Part shown: in pieces, positions 18,111-30,771 of the stretch
How the letters are laid out: each line of letters starts with the position of its first letter
Numbering within the stretch: the first letter of the stretch is position 1
Assembly (NCBI GenBank): GCA_028023455.1
Contig: JAQFVV010006336.1
Span: forward strand, 124,001-188,000
Source: Epiperipatus broadwayi
Lineage: Eukaryota; Onychophora; Udeonychophora; Euonychophora; Peripatidae
Reading direction: 5' to 3'
Length of the DNA stretch: 64,000 nt
The notes under the pieces: model-generated
The model's input: the letters and a program-made list of their open reading frames with translations, nothing else
Told to the model about the DNA's origin: nothing
The model's database searches: none
Made by a program: the position numbers and the translations under genes

Positions 18111-18979
18111 TAAATAAAAATAAAAGTATATTATATCCAGCAAATATATAAATTATTGTTTAGGTCTGCATAAGAATTATTACATGAAGTTAAAAAAAAT
18201 GAAATTAGATTTATAAATAATAATAAAAATATTTTTTTTTTTTTATAATAAAATTTGGGTATATAAATTTTACTTATTAAAATATACATATAGCATATGC
18301 AACCCAAACTTATAAGCCATACTTTAAAATTTTAAATTACTTAAGTGTTAATTTTGACACCTGTTAAACGTTTGTTGTTTTTTAGAAAACAAAACGCTTG
18401 AATTAAATAGAATGATATTTATAAAAATGTTTTATTTTTATAATTAAATAAAAAAAATATCGATCTCAAAAATATATATATCATTTATATTAATAAAATT
18501 ATTTACTACCTTTTATTTTAAAGTTTAACTTGTTTATTTTTTATTTTCAAATTCAACTTATTCCATTGTTTTATTCCTTTATTTGTTTAATATTAGAATA
18601 CATTCTAGTTAAAGTGAAAAAACTATCACGTTAGAGAAAATTGTCAATTCTTGTATGTATGTATATTTTTATCCTTCTAAAATTTCTTTCCTTGAAAAAT
18701 AAATAAATAAATTGAAATGTTGAATCCAATACATTAATTCTAGTTACCTCCAGATTATTATTAGATTGACCATTATAGATTCCAGATAGCTATGTCAAAT
18801 TTCGGCTTCAGACACATTGAAATTCATGTGTTGAAATTTCCTTAGTTTTTCTTTTTAAACTGCTTTGGAATAAATGAAAGGAAATGGCACAGCTCCTTGG
18901 CTGCGATATATATATATATTAGCCAGTCATCGTTTATGTATTGATTACAGAAATTTATATTATTCCACTATTCTTAAGA
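18111..18979. other. A/T-rich non-coding stretch
   Basis: Nothing could be supported here beyond a short T run at 18232-18244. Confidence 0.45.
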
Positions 18980-19159
18980 ATGGAAATTTCAAAGAAACAA
19001 AGTACAACAAAGTTTTATCTTTTAGTTTGTTTTATCACTATCTTTTTATTAATAATAATGGCCTCTTTGTTTCTTTCTTTTTTTGTTGTTGTTGTTGTTG
19101 TTCTCCATGCGCCAGCAAATGCAGTTTTGAAAACCATTGTTACATATGTTTTCTTTTAA
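18980..19159 (+). other. Small open frame with signal-peptide-like sequence (doubtful)
   Basis: From ATG 18980 the frame reads a short basic start (MEISKKQSTTKF), a long hydrophobic run partly encoded by a (GTT)n microsatellite (poly-Val), then LHAPANA, which resembles a signal peptidase site, and stops after about 59 residues. This could be a first exon of a secreted protein, but no splice donor or second exon is evident. Hydrophobic frames arise easily in T-rich DNA. I consider it most likely non-coding. Confidence 0.12.
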
Positions 19160-19527
19160 ACAATTAACATTAAAAAAAAAAAAACATATTAATCATATAA
19201 AAAAAATATTAAATCGAAAATTTATTTGACAGCTTTAAAAATATATATATACATAAATAATAACATTACATTTTTTTAATAATCACTACAAATAAAATAA
19301 TCTTTTTTTTTTATAATCAACAATTTATATGTCATTATTTATCTTTAATAATTAAATATTCACAGTGATGTACTATCAACATATAAATAACATAATAACT
19401 CCAAATAATAACTATAACTAATAAGCATAAACAATAATAATACTTCATATATAAACATCAACTCAAAGAGATTTTTTTTAATAACAAATGATAATTTTTA
19501 AAATATAGATAGACTTATCGATATTTA

Positions 19528-19569
<42 letters not shown>

Positions 19570-19963
19570 TTGAATTAATTTTCTCACTGTTTTTAGTGAT
19601 GTTGCAATTTTTAGGGTCTATATAAACATAATAGACCATAAATAAAGATGGGTATTCACTTTCATTAAAAATAAAAGGTCATGACATTATATTCGGATTA
19701 GGTGTGGGCTGGTTCCAAATACTCATACAGTACGTAAGTATAAAAAAGTATATAACTATTTTAATCAAGTTGCTTTATTGCTCAAGAATTTATAAAAAGT
19801 TTGATCACCCAAAAATGACAGAACTGGAATCAATCCAAGATTCTAAGGTTTTCACATCTTATCTGCCACTATACCAGTAAATTAAGCGTAGATCAATAGA
19901 AATTAACATCAATATTATTTATTGATATTATAAATAAAGAAAATATATAATGCATAAACACAA

Positions 19964-20008
<45 letters not shown>

Positions 20009-20016
20009 ATATATGT

Positions 20017-20047
<31 letters not shown>

Positions 20048-21519
20048 TATGTACTCATAAGCACTGGAATACTTGAATAAATTGTTTTAAGTGTTTAATA
20101 AAAAGGAATAGTAGATTAATTTTGTTATGTTAAGTTAGTTTCACTTGCTTATGTCTTATATTGTTCATATGACTTTATATAGAATACGAAAAAAGAATTA
20201 ACCTAATAATAAAGGTCTTAATTTTTAATTATTATTTTTTGATTTGCGTGTAACAAAACCCTTTTTATTTATATTATTTTATCCATATGTATGTGCACGA
20301 ATTTTATGTACATATGAAATTTATATGCTTATAAATATAATAATAGATAAAAGTTAATAAGTTGTTTTTTTTTTTTTTTTTTACATGTGACAGTAGCAGA
20401 CATTTGGATTATTTTTTCTAAAGTAAATTTAGTTTGTCATTTCTACTAGCTTAATTTCAAGCAAACATCCAACTTTCTCTGACTTATCTGAAGCCATTCC
20501 AACATCCTTGTAGTGAAGCGAAAACAGACATTCATAAACTTGTGAACTCAAATGGATGAATGGTTACCAAGTTTGAATCAATTATATTTTAAAACTTTTA
20601 TTAAATGCTATATGGATTTTTTTAAAACTGTTTTAAAGAAAGAAAAAATGAATTAACATTTACTTTATCTTCTATCAAATTTTAATTAAAATTTATGATT
20701 TAAAATATTAAATAAAATTTGATATAATGGAATGCTAATATTTCCTGTATTTTTTATAAATAATTTTCCAGCTATGAGGTAATTAAGAAATATAGCAATT
20801 AAAAATATGTGTAGGTAATGAAAAATTACATTACATGTATTTCCATTAAATTTCAAATATTTAGACCTATAAATAAATAAAACATTTTATTTACATTATA
20901 TAATAAATAGTAAGTTACTACTTGTGTAGCAATGCAGAAAAAAAGTTTTTAAAAGAAAAATATTTTTTAATTATCTACGTTTAAGCCACTTATTAGGTTA
21001 GGTATATAAAAGAATAGTTTTGAACATCAAGAAAAAATTAGAGTGATGAATTAAAGTTTTTTAAATACATGTAAATAGTGTTTTTAAAAATATTTATATA
21101 TATATAGTACCCTGCCAATATAAAAGACGAGCCCTAGAAAACATGAGAAGTCCGTAAATTGGGCTATATTGTTACTTTATCTAGGGACAATTTAATTCTC
21201 TACATCGTTTATAAACTACTTTAATTAATATTAGAGATTATGCGACCCACTGATCCTATTAACAATATTACATAACCTTTAACATTAAACAACTACTAAG
21301 ACTTTATTCAATGACATAAGCATACCTCTTTATTAAGTATTTAAATATCCCCACGTCTTAAATAAATATATATATAAAAAAACATCTATAATTATTAAAT
21401 ATAAGTTAACCTTATTAATCAGTTATATTATCATTCTATTGTATTTTGATCTTTTATTATTATTACTTTTAAATATTTGAAAACCAGGAATTCTACACAA
21501 ACCTGGAGCTTAATTGTAA
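19160..21519. other. A/T-rich non-coding stretch with TA arrays
   Basis: Holds an interrupted (TA)n near 19531-19567, the (TA)n at 19969-20044 and a T run at 20366-20382. No gene or recognised element. Confidence 0.5.
19969..20044. repeat. Interrupted (TA)n microsatellite
   Basis: An alternating TA tract with a small GATATATATGTT interruption in the middle, itself nearly palindromic. Confidence 0.95.
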
Positions 21520-21686
21520 ATGTAGGGAATTTGAACTCAGACTTTCAATCACTCTTAAGCCATCCACAATATCTCATACAACTGTTACACTTGATCACAT
21601 ACATGTAGAAAAAATAAATAATCACCAATATATTTCTTTCATGCTAAACCAGCACTCATCAGTTGGTCCAGATTACCATCTCCCAG

Positions 21687-21690
<4 letters not shown>
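21520..21690 (-). repeat. tRNA-like/hammerhead-core repeat, best preserved copy
   Basis: On the minus strand the order is GGGAGATGGTAATCTGGACC (21685-21666), the core CTGATGA (21662-21656), a 15-base helix II hairpin, GAAA (21640-21637), about 90 bases of spacer, and a tRNA-like end with a B box (complement of GGGAATTTGAACTC, 21525-21538). It is homologous to 27455-27625, 54237-54405 and 1-146. Short tRNA-derived retroelements are well known in octopus, but here the tRNA-like part lies at the 3' end and not at the head. It would be transcribed as a small non-coding RNA. Confidence 0.75.
21637..21662 (-). ncRNA. Hammerhead ribozyme-like core
   Basis: On the minus strand: CTGATGA, then GTGCTGGTTTAGCAT folding as GUGCU/AGCAU (five pairs, one G-U) around GGUUU, then GAAA. 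These are the invariant nucleotides and helix II of a hammerhead ribozyme. Upstream, TGGT/ACCA could form stem I. I could not place a clean NUH cleavage triplet or stem III, so self-cleavage is unproven. Confidence 0.55.

Positions 21691-21761
<71 letters not shown>
21686..21761. repeat. Compound (CA)n(TA)n microsatellite
   Basis: Alternating CA to about 21712, then alternating TA to 21761. It lies between the tRNA-like repeat and the foldback sequence. Confidence 0.97.
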
Positions 21762-21763
<2 letters not shown>

Positions 21764-22078
21764 CAGTGATCAGTTTATATTCAGGTAGCAAATTTTCACA
21801 TTTTAATGGACAGGCTTCAATCTACTCCAACCTCCAACTTTAAACCCATCCATATCATTGAAAATCTGAGAAGAAAAGCCCAAATTTCATGCTGATGGCA
21901 ATAATATTGGCATCAACAATAATAATATTATTGGCATCAGCAAGGGATTTGGGCTTTTCATCTCAGATTTTCAATAATATGGATGGCTGAAAAGTTGGAG
22001 GTTGGAGTATATTGAAGCTTGTCAATTAAAGTGTGAATATTTTTTATTTGAATATAAACTGAGCACTGATTATATATA
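21762..22078. repeat. Imperfect inverted repeat (foldback), ~310 bp
   Basis: The left arm starts AATCAGTGATCAGTTTATATTC and the right arm ends GAATATAAACTGAGCACTGATT. Inner arms share CAACCTCCAACTTT/AAAGTTGGAGGTTG and AAAATCTGAGA/TCTCAGATTTT. The centre is near AATAATATTATT (about 21924). The outer left arm is related to 54410-54480, so the hairpin arose from inversion of a dispersed repeat sequence. Confidence 0.8.
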
Positions 22079-23185
22079 TTGTAATGGAATGTATCTTTAT
22101 ATAATCTCAAATGAAAATAAACATATGAACTTTTGCCACAATAATCATTGGTTAACCAGGCCCCTAACTTTGAGACACCAAATGTAATGGAATGTAAATG
22201 CTGCATTCCATTTAAATTGAAGAAAGAAGGCTCCAAACATTGGGAAAGCCAAATGTAATGGAAACTATACAATATGTATATAAACATATCATGCTGACCA
22301 TGTTGTCGTGTCAAATGTAATGGAAAATATCTTTATTATACCAATCACCAGTTAACTAGGTCCCCCAGTTTGTGGTGCCAAATGTATGGACAATATATCA
22401 TATAAACATATTATAAATCAAACATATTATAAATCAAATGTAATAGAACATCAATATGTTAGTAAAATAATGTTTCAAACATTGGATGAAAAATGTAATG
22501 GAATATATGTAATCTAAATAAATCCAATTGTTAAGAAAGCCTAATATAATAGATTGTATGATTTAAATGAAGAAAGACAAAATTATCCCAGTTATATTTA
22601 AATAAATTGTTTATATGCCCTTCCAACTAGCTATACATGAAATAAATTTAAAATCATATAGAGCAGTGAGATCTATCCTTATAATTTATTTTCAAGGTTG
22701 ATATGACTAACTAATCAAATATATATCAGAAACAAAGGGAATTCTATTAAATCCAATATACACATCTATTATGTAAATTTATGTATATCTAAACATATCA
22801 ATGAATAATAATATGTGTAAATGGCCTAAAGACTAAACCATAAGTGAAATATGAAGTTATCCTTTATTAAATTGTGAATTCAATTAATTTCATAATGACT
22901 CTTGCATTAAAAGAAAAATAAGGATAAAATATTAATACACTTTCTAATAAATTACAAAGGCATTATCTATAAAACAAATAGTACATCCTTTATTTCTATA
23001 TTATGATTTAATTTTAGGTAGTATCAATGTTTTAAATAGTTTTAAATACAAACCCGAATACAAAAATAATATACTTATTGCAAGTATATATATATTAAAT
23101 AGATAGAGACATATTTGTGCTTAACAAGTATGCATTAATATAAACACAAATCCATATTTATATTTTTCAAATATTCAAAAATAAT
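22078..23185 (+). repeat. 1.1 kb dispersed repeat with periodic AAATGTAATGGA motif, copy B
   Basis: Direct counterpart of 17008-18110. AAATGTAATGGA-type motifs occur near 22178, 22251, 22313, 22380 (one base lost), 22436 (GTAATAGA) and 22493. The spacing of about 55-75 bases suggests a decayed tandem sub-repeat. No open frame of note. Confidence 0.8.
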
Positions 23186-26100
23186 ATATATATTGTACCC
23201 TTACTTCTCGATGTATAATATAGTTTGAAATACAACTAGCTCAATTAAATTATAATGCTTAATTAAAATTTGCATATCTATCTTTAATTTACTTTTATAC
23301 TATCATATTCTAATTAAATTTATTATCAATTATCAAAATCAATATATTTCTATAGTATGTACTAATTAAATAAGTATTTATCAAAATCATGAGACTGTGA
23401 AGTAAAGTTACAAAGCAATAAGTAGATTTACATTGAGTCAATATCTCCCAAGACATTATCTCAATGGCATAAGAATACTATTACCTCCTTATTAACTTAA
23501 TACTACATCTATAGCATTCTTATGGCTTTTAAATAAAATAAACTATCTTTAATAATAAAATAAAATAAATAAATCTTAACTTTTAATTTTAAAATATAAT
23601 TAAATAATCTCAGGTTCTTCTAATTATCTTAAAGTAATGATAACTCATGTAAATAAGTATGATATGGGATTTTATATCAAACCTAAATACACCTAACTTA
23701 TTTTAATAATTATAATACTAATCTTAGAGTATAACCTAATCTTATCTATTTCTAATATATCATCAATCATTAAATAAATAAATAATCATGTATATATCTT
23801 TTATCTTCATATAGTATCTTAATTTTGGAATAGATCAAAATCTTACAATTTATTAATCTGTGGCAATAAATAATATTGTACTCTTATAATGTGCATTATA
23901 ATAACCTTATGACCATAATAATATGATGTAATAATGTCAATCAATTCTCATAAATGATAATCAGGAAAATATTGTGTTTATTTCTAAATAATAATAATAA
24001 ATTCATATTGTGCAAATATTATGTTTGTTCAAATTATCTGCTGTCAAATGCTGTGGTGCAAAATAATGAACTCGACACACTTTTAAAACAAATTAAACAA
24101 ATTTATTTACATTAACTTCAACTAAGAATTTATTTACAATATTTACAATTCAAAATTATGAAAACAAAGAAAATAAAATAAGAAAATAATAATACAATAT
24201 GTTTACACTGTTGTTAATTCATACTCCTAATAAGTAATTATACATTCTTTAAAATGCTGTACTAATAACATTGAAGTATGTTTTCAAAAACTTAGACTTT
24301 AAACAAATATCAGTAAACCTCAATTATTACACAGAAAATTTATATAAATAATATTTATATAGCATATGTAAACAATTAAACTTTATTAATTAAATTGCTA
24401 CATCACTTAAGTATTACTGCTATTCATTTCATCATGTACTAGTATGTGTTTACTTTACTATCAGCATTACTTTAATAGCATAATATAGAAACTAATGTAT
24501 CCTTGTAATGTAATAACCAAGAATTGATTATAATTTTATATTTCACTTATTGCAATTCATGTTACATGTTTTATCAAATATGCATTACATATATGTACTG
24601 TTAAAATAATAATATTTTAATTATTCATCAATTTCAAATTCATAAAGTATTATATTAGATAAATTCTATGATTCTTTTCTATGTGAAATTATTACTTTAC
24701 TTTATGTGTTATACTACTCCTTCTTAATAACTTTCTATCTACAAAAACATCCTCTAAAACTTATTTAAACTTTCCGGAAAATAATCATTAATTTAAATAA
24801 ATACTAATTATCCATACTATTGATACTTCATCTATATTCAGTAAACCTTTAATTCAAACATAAACTTCTACATAAAACTTAACTTAATTTGTCCAATAAA
24901 ATAAAAATAAAATATAGACTTTTAACTCTCTTCCTAATTTGCAATAAAAAAAATAATTACTTATAAATAATAAATATAATTCTAATACTATAACATAAAA
25001 CAATATCAAAATTTATTAACGAAAGAATCATATAATTATTTCTAAGCTTCTTATGTAATGTTGCATCGTATTTATTTCATAAATTCAAATTATGCATATC
25101 TAAATAAAACTGTCACTGCCAATATAATGTGTGTGTATTTTTAAAATAATCATACATTCATTCAAAATAACATATCATTCGGTTGATCTAAAGAAAACAT
25201 ATTAAATACATTAAAATTATTATTATTATACAATTTTTACCATCAATAATGATTTAATGTACAGTCCATCTTCCAATATTCTTCGGAATTACAGCTTCAT
25301 AAAATAATTCACATTTACACTCACGATCATTCTTTAACATATTACGTTTTATATTAATTATAAAATAAACTTATGCAATTAATTATTATATTACTTTAGT
25401 TATTATTTTAAGAAATGTACCTATCTTATTTTTAATAGATTAATACTATTTAACTTTTATATTAGATAAATAAAACAAAATTCATATTACATAATTCCAG
25501 CGATGTTTCCTTTTCACCATAAAGTTCTTTAATCGTAGGCACATATTCACTAGAACACCATTTCCTGTTTCCGGTCCACCACGTGTTTTTTAAAAGTTTA
25601 TGAAAAACGAAAACGTTCTTTTTTAAAAAAATAAAAGTTAATTTTTCCATAAGAAATAAAACAAATTAAAATAGTTTATAGGATCCTGTTTTAATTCTTT
25701 CTAGAATATTATTCAAAGTTATTATTTTAAATTAGTCTATAGTTTATGAAAAATTATCATTTAATTATTTTAAATTGACTGGGACGTCCACATATTATTT
25801 GCGCAGTCCATAAAATATCCAGGTAAGAATAAACTTCTTTATCTATAAACGACCAGCGTTTAAATTATTTCAATATAATAATTTTTATTATATTAAGACT
25901 TTCAGCTAACTATATTTCAATTTATTTGCCTTTTAAAATTATTAACATTCAGTCTTTTAAACATAAAGACTTAGCAAGGCAAGTATTTATAAAACTACTT
26001 TCATATTTAATATCTTTACTCAAGATATATTTTTAAATTTATATATTTCAAAATACTTTCTTTATAAAGAAGTACTTTATTCTTTAAAGTATTTAATTTT

Positions 26101-27419
26101 CTAATAGTCAATAGCAATTAGCTTTTAAAATTATATACTGTCCAAAATATTACTTTTCTCCATCTCGTAATTATCCGAACTAATCCAGCGTTTGTCATAC
26201 TTTTAGTATAAAGTTTCCGATATATTTTCACTATATATGATGTTCCCATGACTATTTGCTTGTAAATTGAGCTTAATATAGAGACGATTGATAGGGAAAA
26301 TTAAATTAACACTGCAGGTCTATCATTTAAAACTTTTATAACTTATTTACAAGACACTCTTATAATTTTGAAAAATGATTTTAAAAGCGTCTATAAAAAT
26401 TTACGTAGCTATTTTAATAACACAATTATCTTGAAAATCAATCACGAAGTCCTCTCCTAACAATTGACCTGAGCTTTTATATGAGAAGAAACTTCCCATT
26501 TGATTGGTACATTTAAACAATCAATTTGCTGGCTTATTTACATATTTACCAACAACACAAAATTAAAAATAAATAATGACTTATTTAATATTTAATATTT
26601 ATTACATTATTAAATTTCTAAAATAATCTTTATCGTTTATTTAAATCTATTAAACATTTTTTTAAAAATATTTTTACCTACTTGATTTTAATTTTAACTT
26701 TTATAAGACTATTTTTAAATAAACTAAGTCTTTTTTATACGTTATATTTTTAAAACAATATTTTAAAATCAGATTTAATATTCTACATTGAATATCTTTA
26801 TTTTTATCTCGTGATAACTCACGTATTATTTATAAATTTTACAACATAATTTTAAAATAGTTTTGCAACTTTGCTAAATAACTTCCAAGCATGTTTGTGT
26901 ATATCTAACTAACATCTGTTTTTTTTTTTTTTACAATAAAAGAAACGCTTCTCATAATCTAAAAATAACTAACAATTGCATTTTTTAAAATAAATATTTT
27001 TTAAATAAATAAGATATTATAACAGATTTTAAAATAATTATCCAATATTATTAAAATCAAATATTAGTCTTTTATTTAAGTACTTACAATAATTAAAATA
27101 TTTATATTCTTTTATAATATTATTTTATCAACAATAAATATATGCATTTAATTTTACTTGTCTTTTAAACACTTTTAGCTTTAAATACCTATTTATGAAA
27201 TATATTAATGCAGTATTGATTATGGCCATTTTTCCCAACCATATATTATAATCATCATCATTTAAAATGTCTCTCTCTATATCAGCACAATTTTACATAT
27301 CAAATACTCATAGATTGCTTTACTTAAACCCTTTGAAATATTACCATAAGCAAAATTAACATCACATATTCAAATATAGCTTAAATTTAAAATTTTTAAT
27401 AGATTAGCACAAAAATTAA
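23186..27419. other. A/T-rich non-coding stretch
   Basis: Contains the dispersed repeat at 23375-24200. The part 25450-26560 is somewhat richer in G and C and in non-repetitive words. A 62-codon minus frame at 25462-25650 (with WWTGNRKWCSSEYVPTIKEL) sits there; I do not recognise it and cannot say whether it is coding. Confidence 0.4.
23375..24200 (+). repeat. Dispersed A/T-rich repeat, copy 2
   Basis: Same-orientation relative of 780-1640; shares CTCAATGGCATAAGAA (23460-23475) and the later ACAATATTTACAA-type block. Diverged; ends not defined. Confidence 0.45.
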
Positions 27420-27625
27420 CTGGTGACCCATACAAAAGGGCACAATATATATATATGTATGGGAGATTATAATCTGAACAAACTGATGAGTGGTGGTTTA
27501 GCATGAAATACATATATTGGTAATTATTTATCTCTTCTACATGTGTGTGATCATGTGTATCAGTTGTATGAGATAGTGTGAATGGCTGAAGAGTGCTTGA
27601 AAGTCTGAGTTCAAATCCCCTACAT
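27420..27625 (+). repeat. tRNA-like/hammerhead-core repeat, copy 3
   Basis: Begins after a (TA)n-containing leader (27445-27458) with GGGAGATTATAATCTGAACA, then the core CTGATGA (27483-27489), a 15-base helix II position, GAAA (27505-27508), the shared spacer with ATCATGTGTATCAGTTGTAT (27550-27569), and a tRNA-like end with B box GAGTTCAAATCCC (27607-27619). Co-linear with copies 1-146 (+), 21520-21690 (-) and 54237-54405 (-). Confidence 0.75.
27483..27508 (+). ncRNA. Hammerhead ribozyme-like core
   Basis: CTGATGA + GTGGTGGTTTAGCAT + GAAA: the invariant core is intact, but helix II has one mismatch compared with the copy at 21637-21662 (GUGGU against AGCAU). Same spacing as that copy. Possibly weakened. 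Confidence 0.5.
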
Positions 27626-30033
27626 TTTTATTATTACTTTTATAAGTTTATAACTAAGAGTAACCATAATAATAATATTATACTATGATGTCAATATTAT
27701 CATTGATTTTTAATTACTATTTATCCTGTCTATAAAATATCAAGAGGGATTTTACTTAACTCTATAGGTAGTGTATCAATCAAGACAAGACTTATAACAT
27801 TACTCTATAATTAAAATTATATTACTATTTTATATTTATGTTTTTCACTATTTAATAATGAATAACTATTGTTATCTAAATTGTAATCATAATTTAGAAC
27901 TTTAAATAAAAAAAGCAACTTCTTAATCTGATTTCCTAGAAATAAAGATACTTTACTAAATTTGCAATATATTTACCAATGATTGAGGTGATCAATAATA
28001 TAAAAAATCTCTTTTAAAAAATATTTTCCCAGATAATGGTTTGGTTCTTGTAATGAATTAACTTTTCCACATCTCAAGTATGTTTTGTTTAATGTATATA
28101 TTACAATTCATACTTTCTTATGATAGTGTAGTGATGATGATCCCAACAAAAGAAATGCCACTCTATGTACTTAGTTTAACTTTAAAACATTACTTTTGAT
28201 AACAATTTATTTACAATTTTTCAATAATTAATTAGAACTAATAAATGAATTAACATAAAACGATATAAAATATTATATAATAATATAATAGCAGATATAA
28301 ACCTTTGAATATTTTTATTCCCCTTAATTATAATGAAATGTTTTAAAAATAACATTACCTGTTAATACAATTAAGTGTTGTTTCCTATATTGCAAAGTAA
28401 TACATATTAAATAATCAATCCCTTTTTATAGATTTGATTTACACTCATTATTCTTTATAGATTGAGCAGAAAATATAAGATTTAATATATGGATTGATGT
28501 TTTATTTCTCAACTAAAATAATTTCATTATAATATTATGAAATATTACATTTTATCTGTGTTTATAATTTATGATATTCACCATTTGATCTCTCTCTTAC
28601 CTTACTTTAAGAATATGTTTTTGCAATAATTATGATATCATGAATTTGTTTTCTGATCACACATTCAATTTTCATATTGTCTTATTATCAAACTCTATAA
28701 TAAAATACAACAAATGAAACTTTTATACTGTACCATATTAAATATGATTACTTATCTCTTCCCTGGACTAAATTCCATTTACTATTTAGGATATTAAGCT
28801 AAATGCTGATATAAAAAAAAACTTTATTCTTATGTTATCAAATAAAATATATTAATTTTTTATCCCTGATTTATACCTGTTTTATACATAACTTATAAAT
28901 AATACCTATAAAGATTTATAAACTAAAATTAGTTATAACTATATTACAATTATATTATAGCATTAATAGTTAAACACAATATCAAACTTTAAATATCACC
29001 ATTTATTACTTTTAATATTCTATTAGAACACAGACATAAAACAACTTATAATACATAATTTTGAGTATATTTTACTAACTCATAATATATAAAACATTAA
29101 TTTCAATTATCTAATAATATTTAATCAAATAAAAAGAACTTTAAATAACTACTGATATAGGAAAACAAATACAATTAATTATTAATTTTCTTATCTATTG
29201 ATTTATTTTTCCTGTTGATAATGATTATCTTAAAATATAAACTTAACTATAGACAAACATTATGTTACACATTCATCATAAAAAACTTTAATTCTTATTA
29301 ATAATATTTCAATCATTTTTCATGTTTACAACTTGTCAAGCATCAATTTTCTTAGTACTTTTACTCCTTTTATATTTATAACAAACATATTAAAACTATA
29401 GAATTCCAACACAATCATGTTATTTATAATGTTTAGGTTTCTTTTTTTCTTTCTTTTTTAACAATCAACTGGTATTTTCCATGTGTATAATATATTTTAT
29501 TTAGATACTCCAACATTAATTATACTTGTCTTCATATTTTTTTATGTATTCCTAGTTAATAATTTCATTCAGTATAGAGCATTTTACACTTTCTTCTTAA
29601 AGATAAAAAAAATGTAATTATTCTTAACATAGTTTATATTCTCAAATAAGCTAATTTTATTGATAATAATTTATTTCACTCTTTTCCTATATGTATTTAT
29701 TTTTAGTAGTTATCTCTAGCAATTTGTTAAGTTCTTCCACTTACCTTATATTGTTTTCCCATTGAAAGTTTTATTAATTAATTATTTTATGGTTCACGTA
29801 AATAGCTATTATTTATTATAAGAATAAACATAATTCTGAGTCAAAATTTTCCTTTCCATTGGCCTTGAATTACATTGATACATCACTGTAACTTTTAATA
29901 CTTCCTTGACCTTGTCTATAATTTATCATAAAAGTTTTTATTATATCTGTAAGTTGTCCTAAATTGATAGTAATACATTTAATATTTTTTCCTGGTAAAC
30001 TTTTCATTCAGATTTACATTTATAAGTTCCATT
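27626..30033. other. A/T-rich non-coding stretch
   Basis: I see nothing that can be supported as a gene or element here. Confidence 0.5.
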
Positions 30034-30771
30034 TTAATATGAAGTAAATTTTTCAATATTTTCATTCTCATTTATTCCTAATTTAGTTTTAATTATCTTA
30101 AAAATTATATGTCTGACTTTGTCACAAATAATTTTCCTGTTATTCATATTACAATTCCACTTTAAGCATGCATAAATATTATGATAGTTAAAATGCCTAA
30201 ATATTTTATCTTGCTTAATCATCCAATTACAAATCAACATAATACTCACAGTATGTTCCTTTTGTTCAGATATTATTTGATAACACTTTCCACACAAATA
30301 TATAATGTTTTCTTTCCATTATTTCAATATTTTTTTCGATATAACAAGTCCAAGATACTTTTGGTAAAATTATAGATTGTTGAATTAGCCAACAGAGATT
30401 TACTTTGTTTACCCTTCCATATTACTGAAAACTTTATAGCAAAAGGTTTGAAATTCTTAAGTTTATAATAATTAATTACTTGTCTTAAAATAATAATGTT
30501 TAAAAGATTTAAGCAAACTTTTTTTTAAAAAAAATAACCAAAGTTACTTGTTTTACTTCTGATGTGTCATCTTTTTTTATTCAGTCTCAAGTTTTCCCTC
30601 TGATTTTCTTCTTTTCCAACAAATATCATCTGCATGCTCTTTATCTATTCCAAATTGCATGTTCCCATTAGTTACTTTTTCACTTCTCAGATTTTGAATA
30701 TTTAATGATTTGTTTGTAGATAATCTATTTTTAAAAACAAATATTATTTCTTTAAAATATTTATTAAACAA
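30034..30771 (-). pseudogene. Possible remnant of a non-LTR retrotransposon C-terminus (doubtful)
   Basis: Two minus frames follow one another: 30771-30577 (64 codons, ending CWKRRKSEGKLETE) and 30297-30034 (87 codons, starting MCGKCYQIISEQKEHTVS and containing GINENENIEKF). They loosely recall the post-reverse-transcriptase region of LINE-type proteins, where a W-x-R-G-x-LK-x-ETE block is followed by a Cys/His block and a V(L)ENEN block. The match is weak, broken, and made by eye only. Confidence 0.2.
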
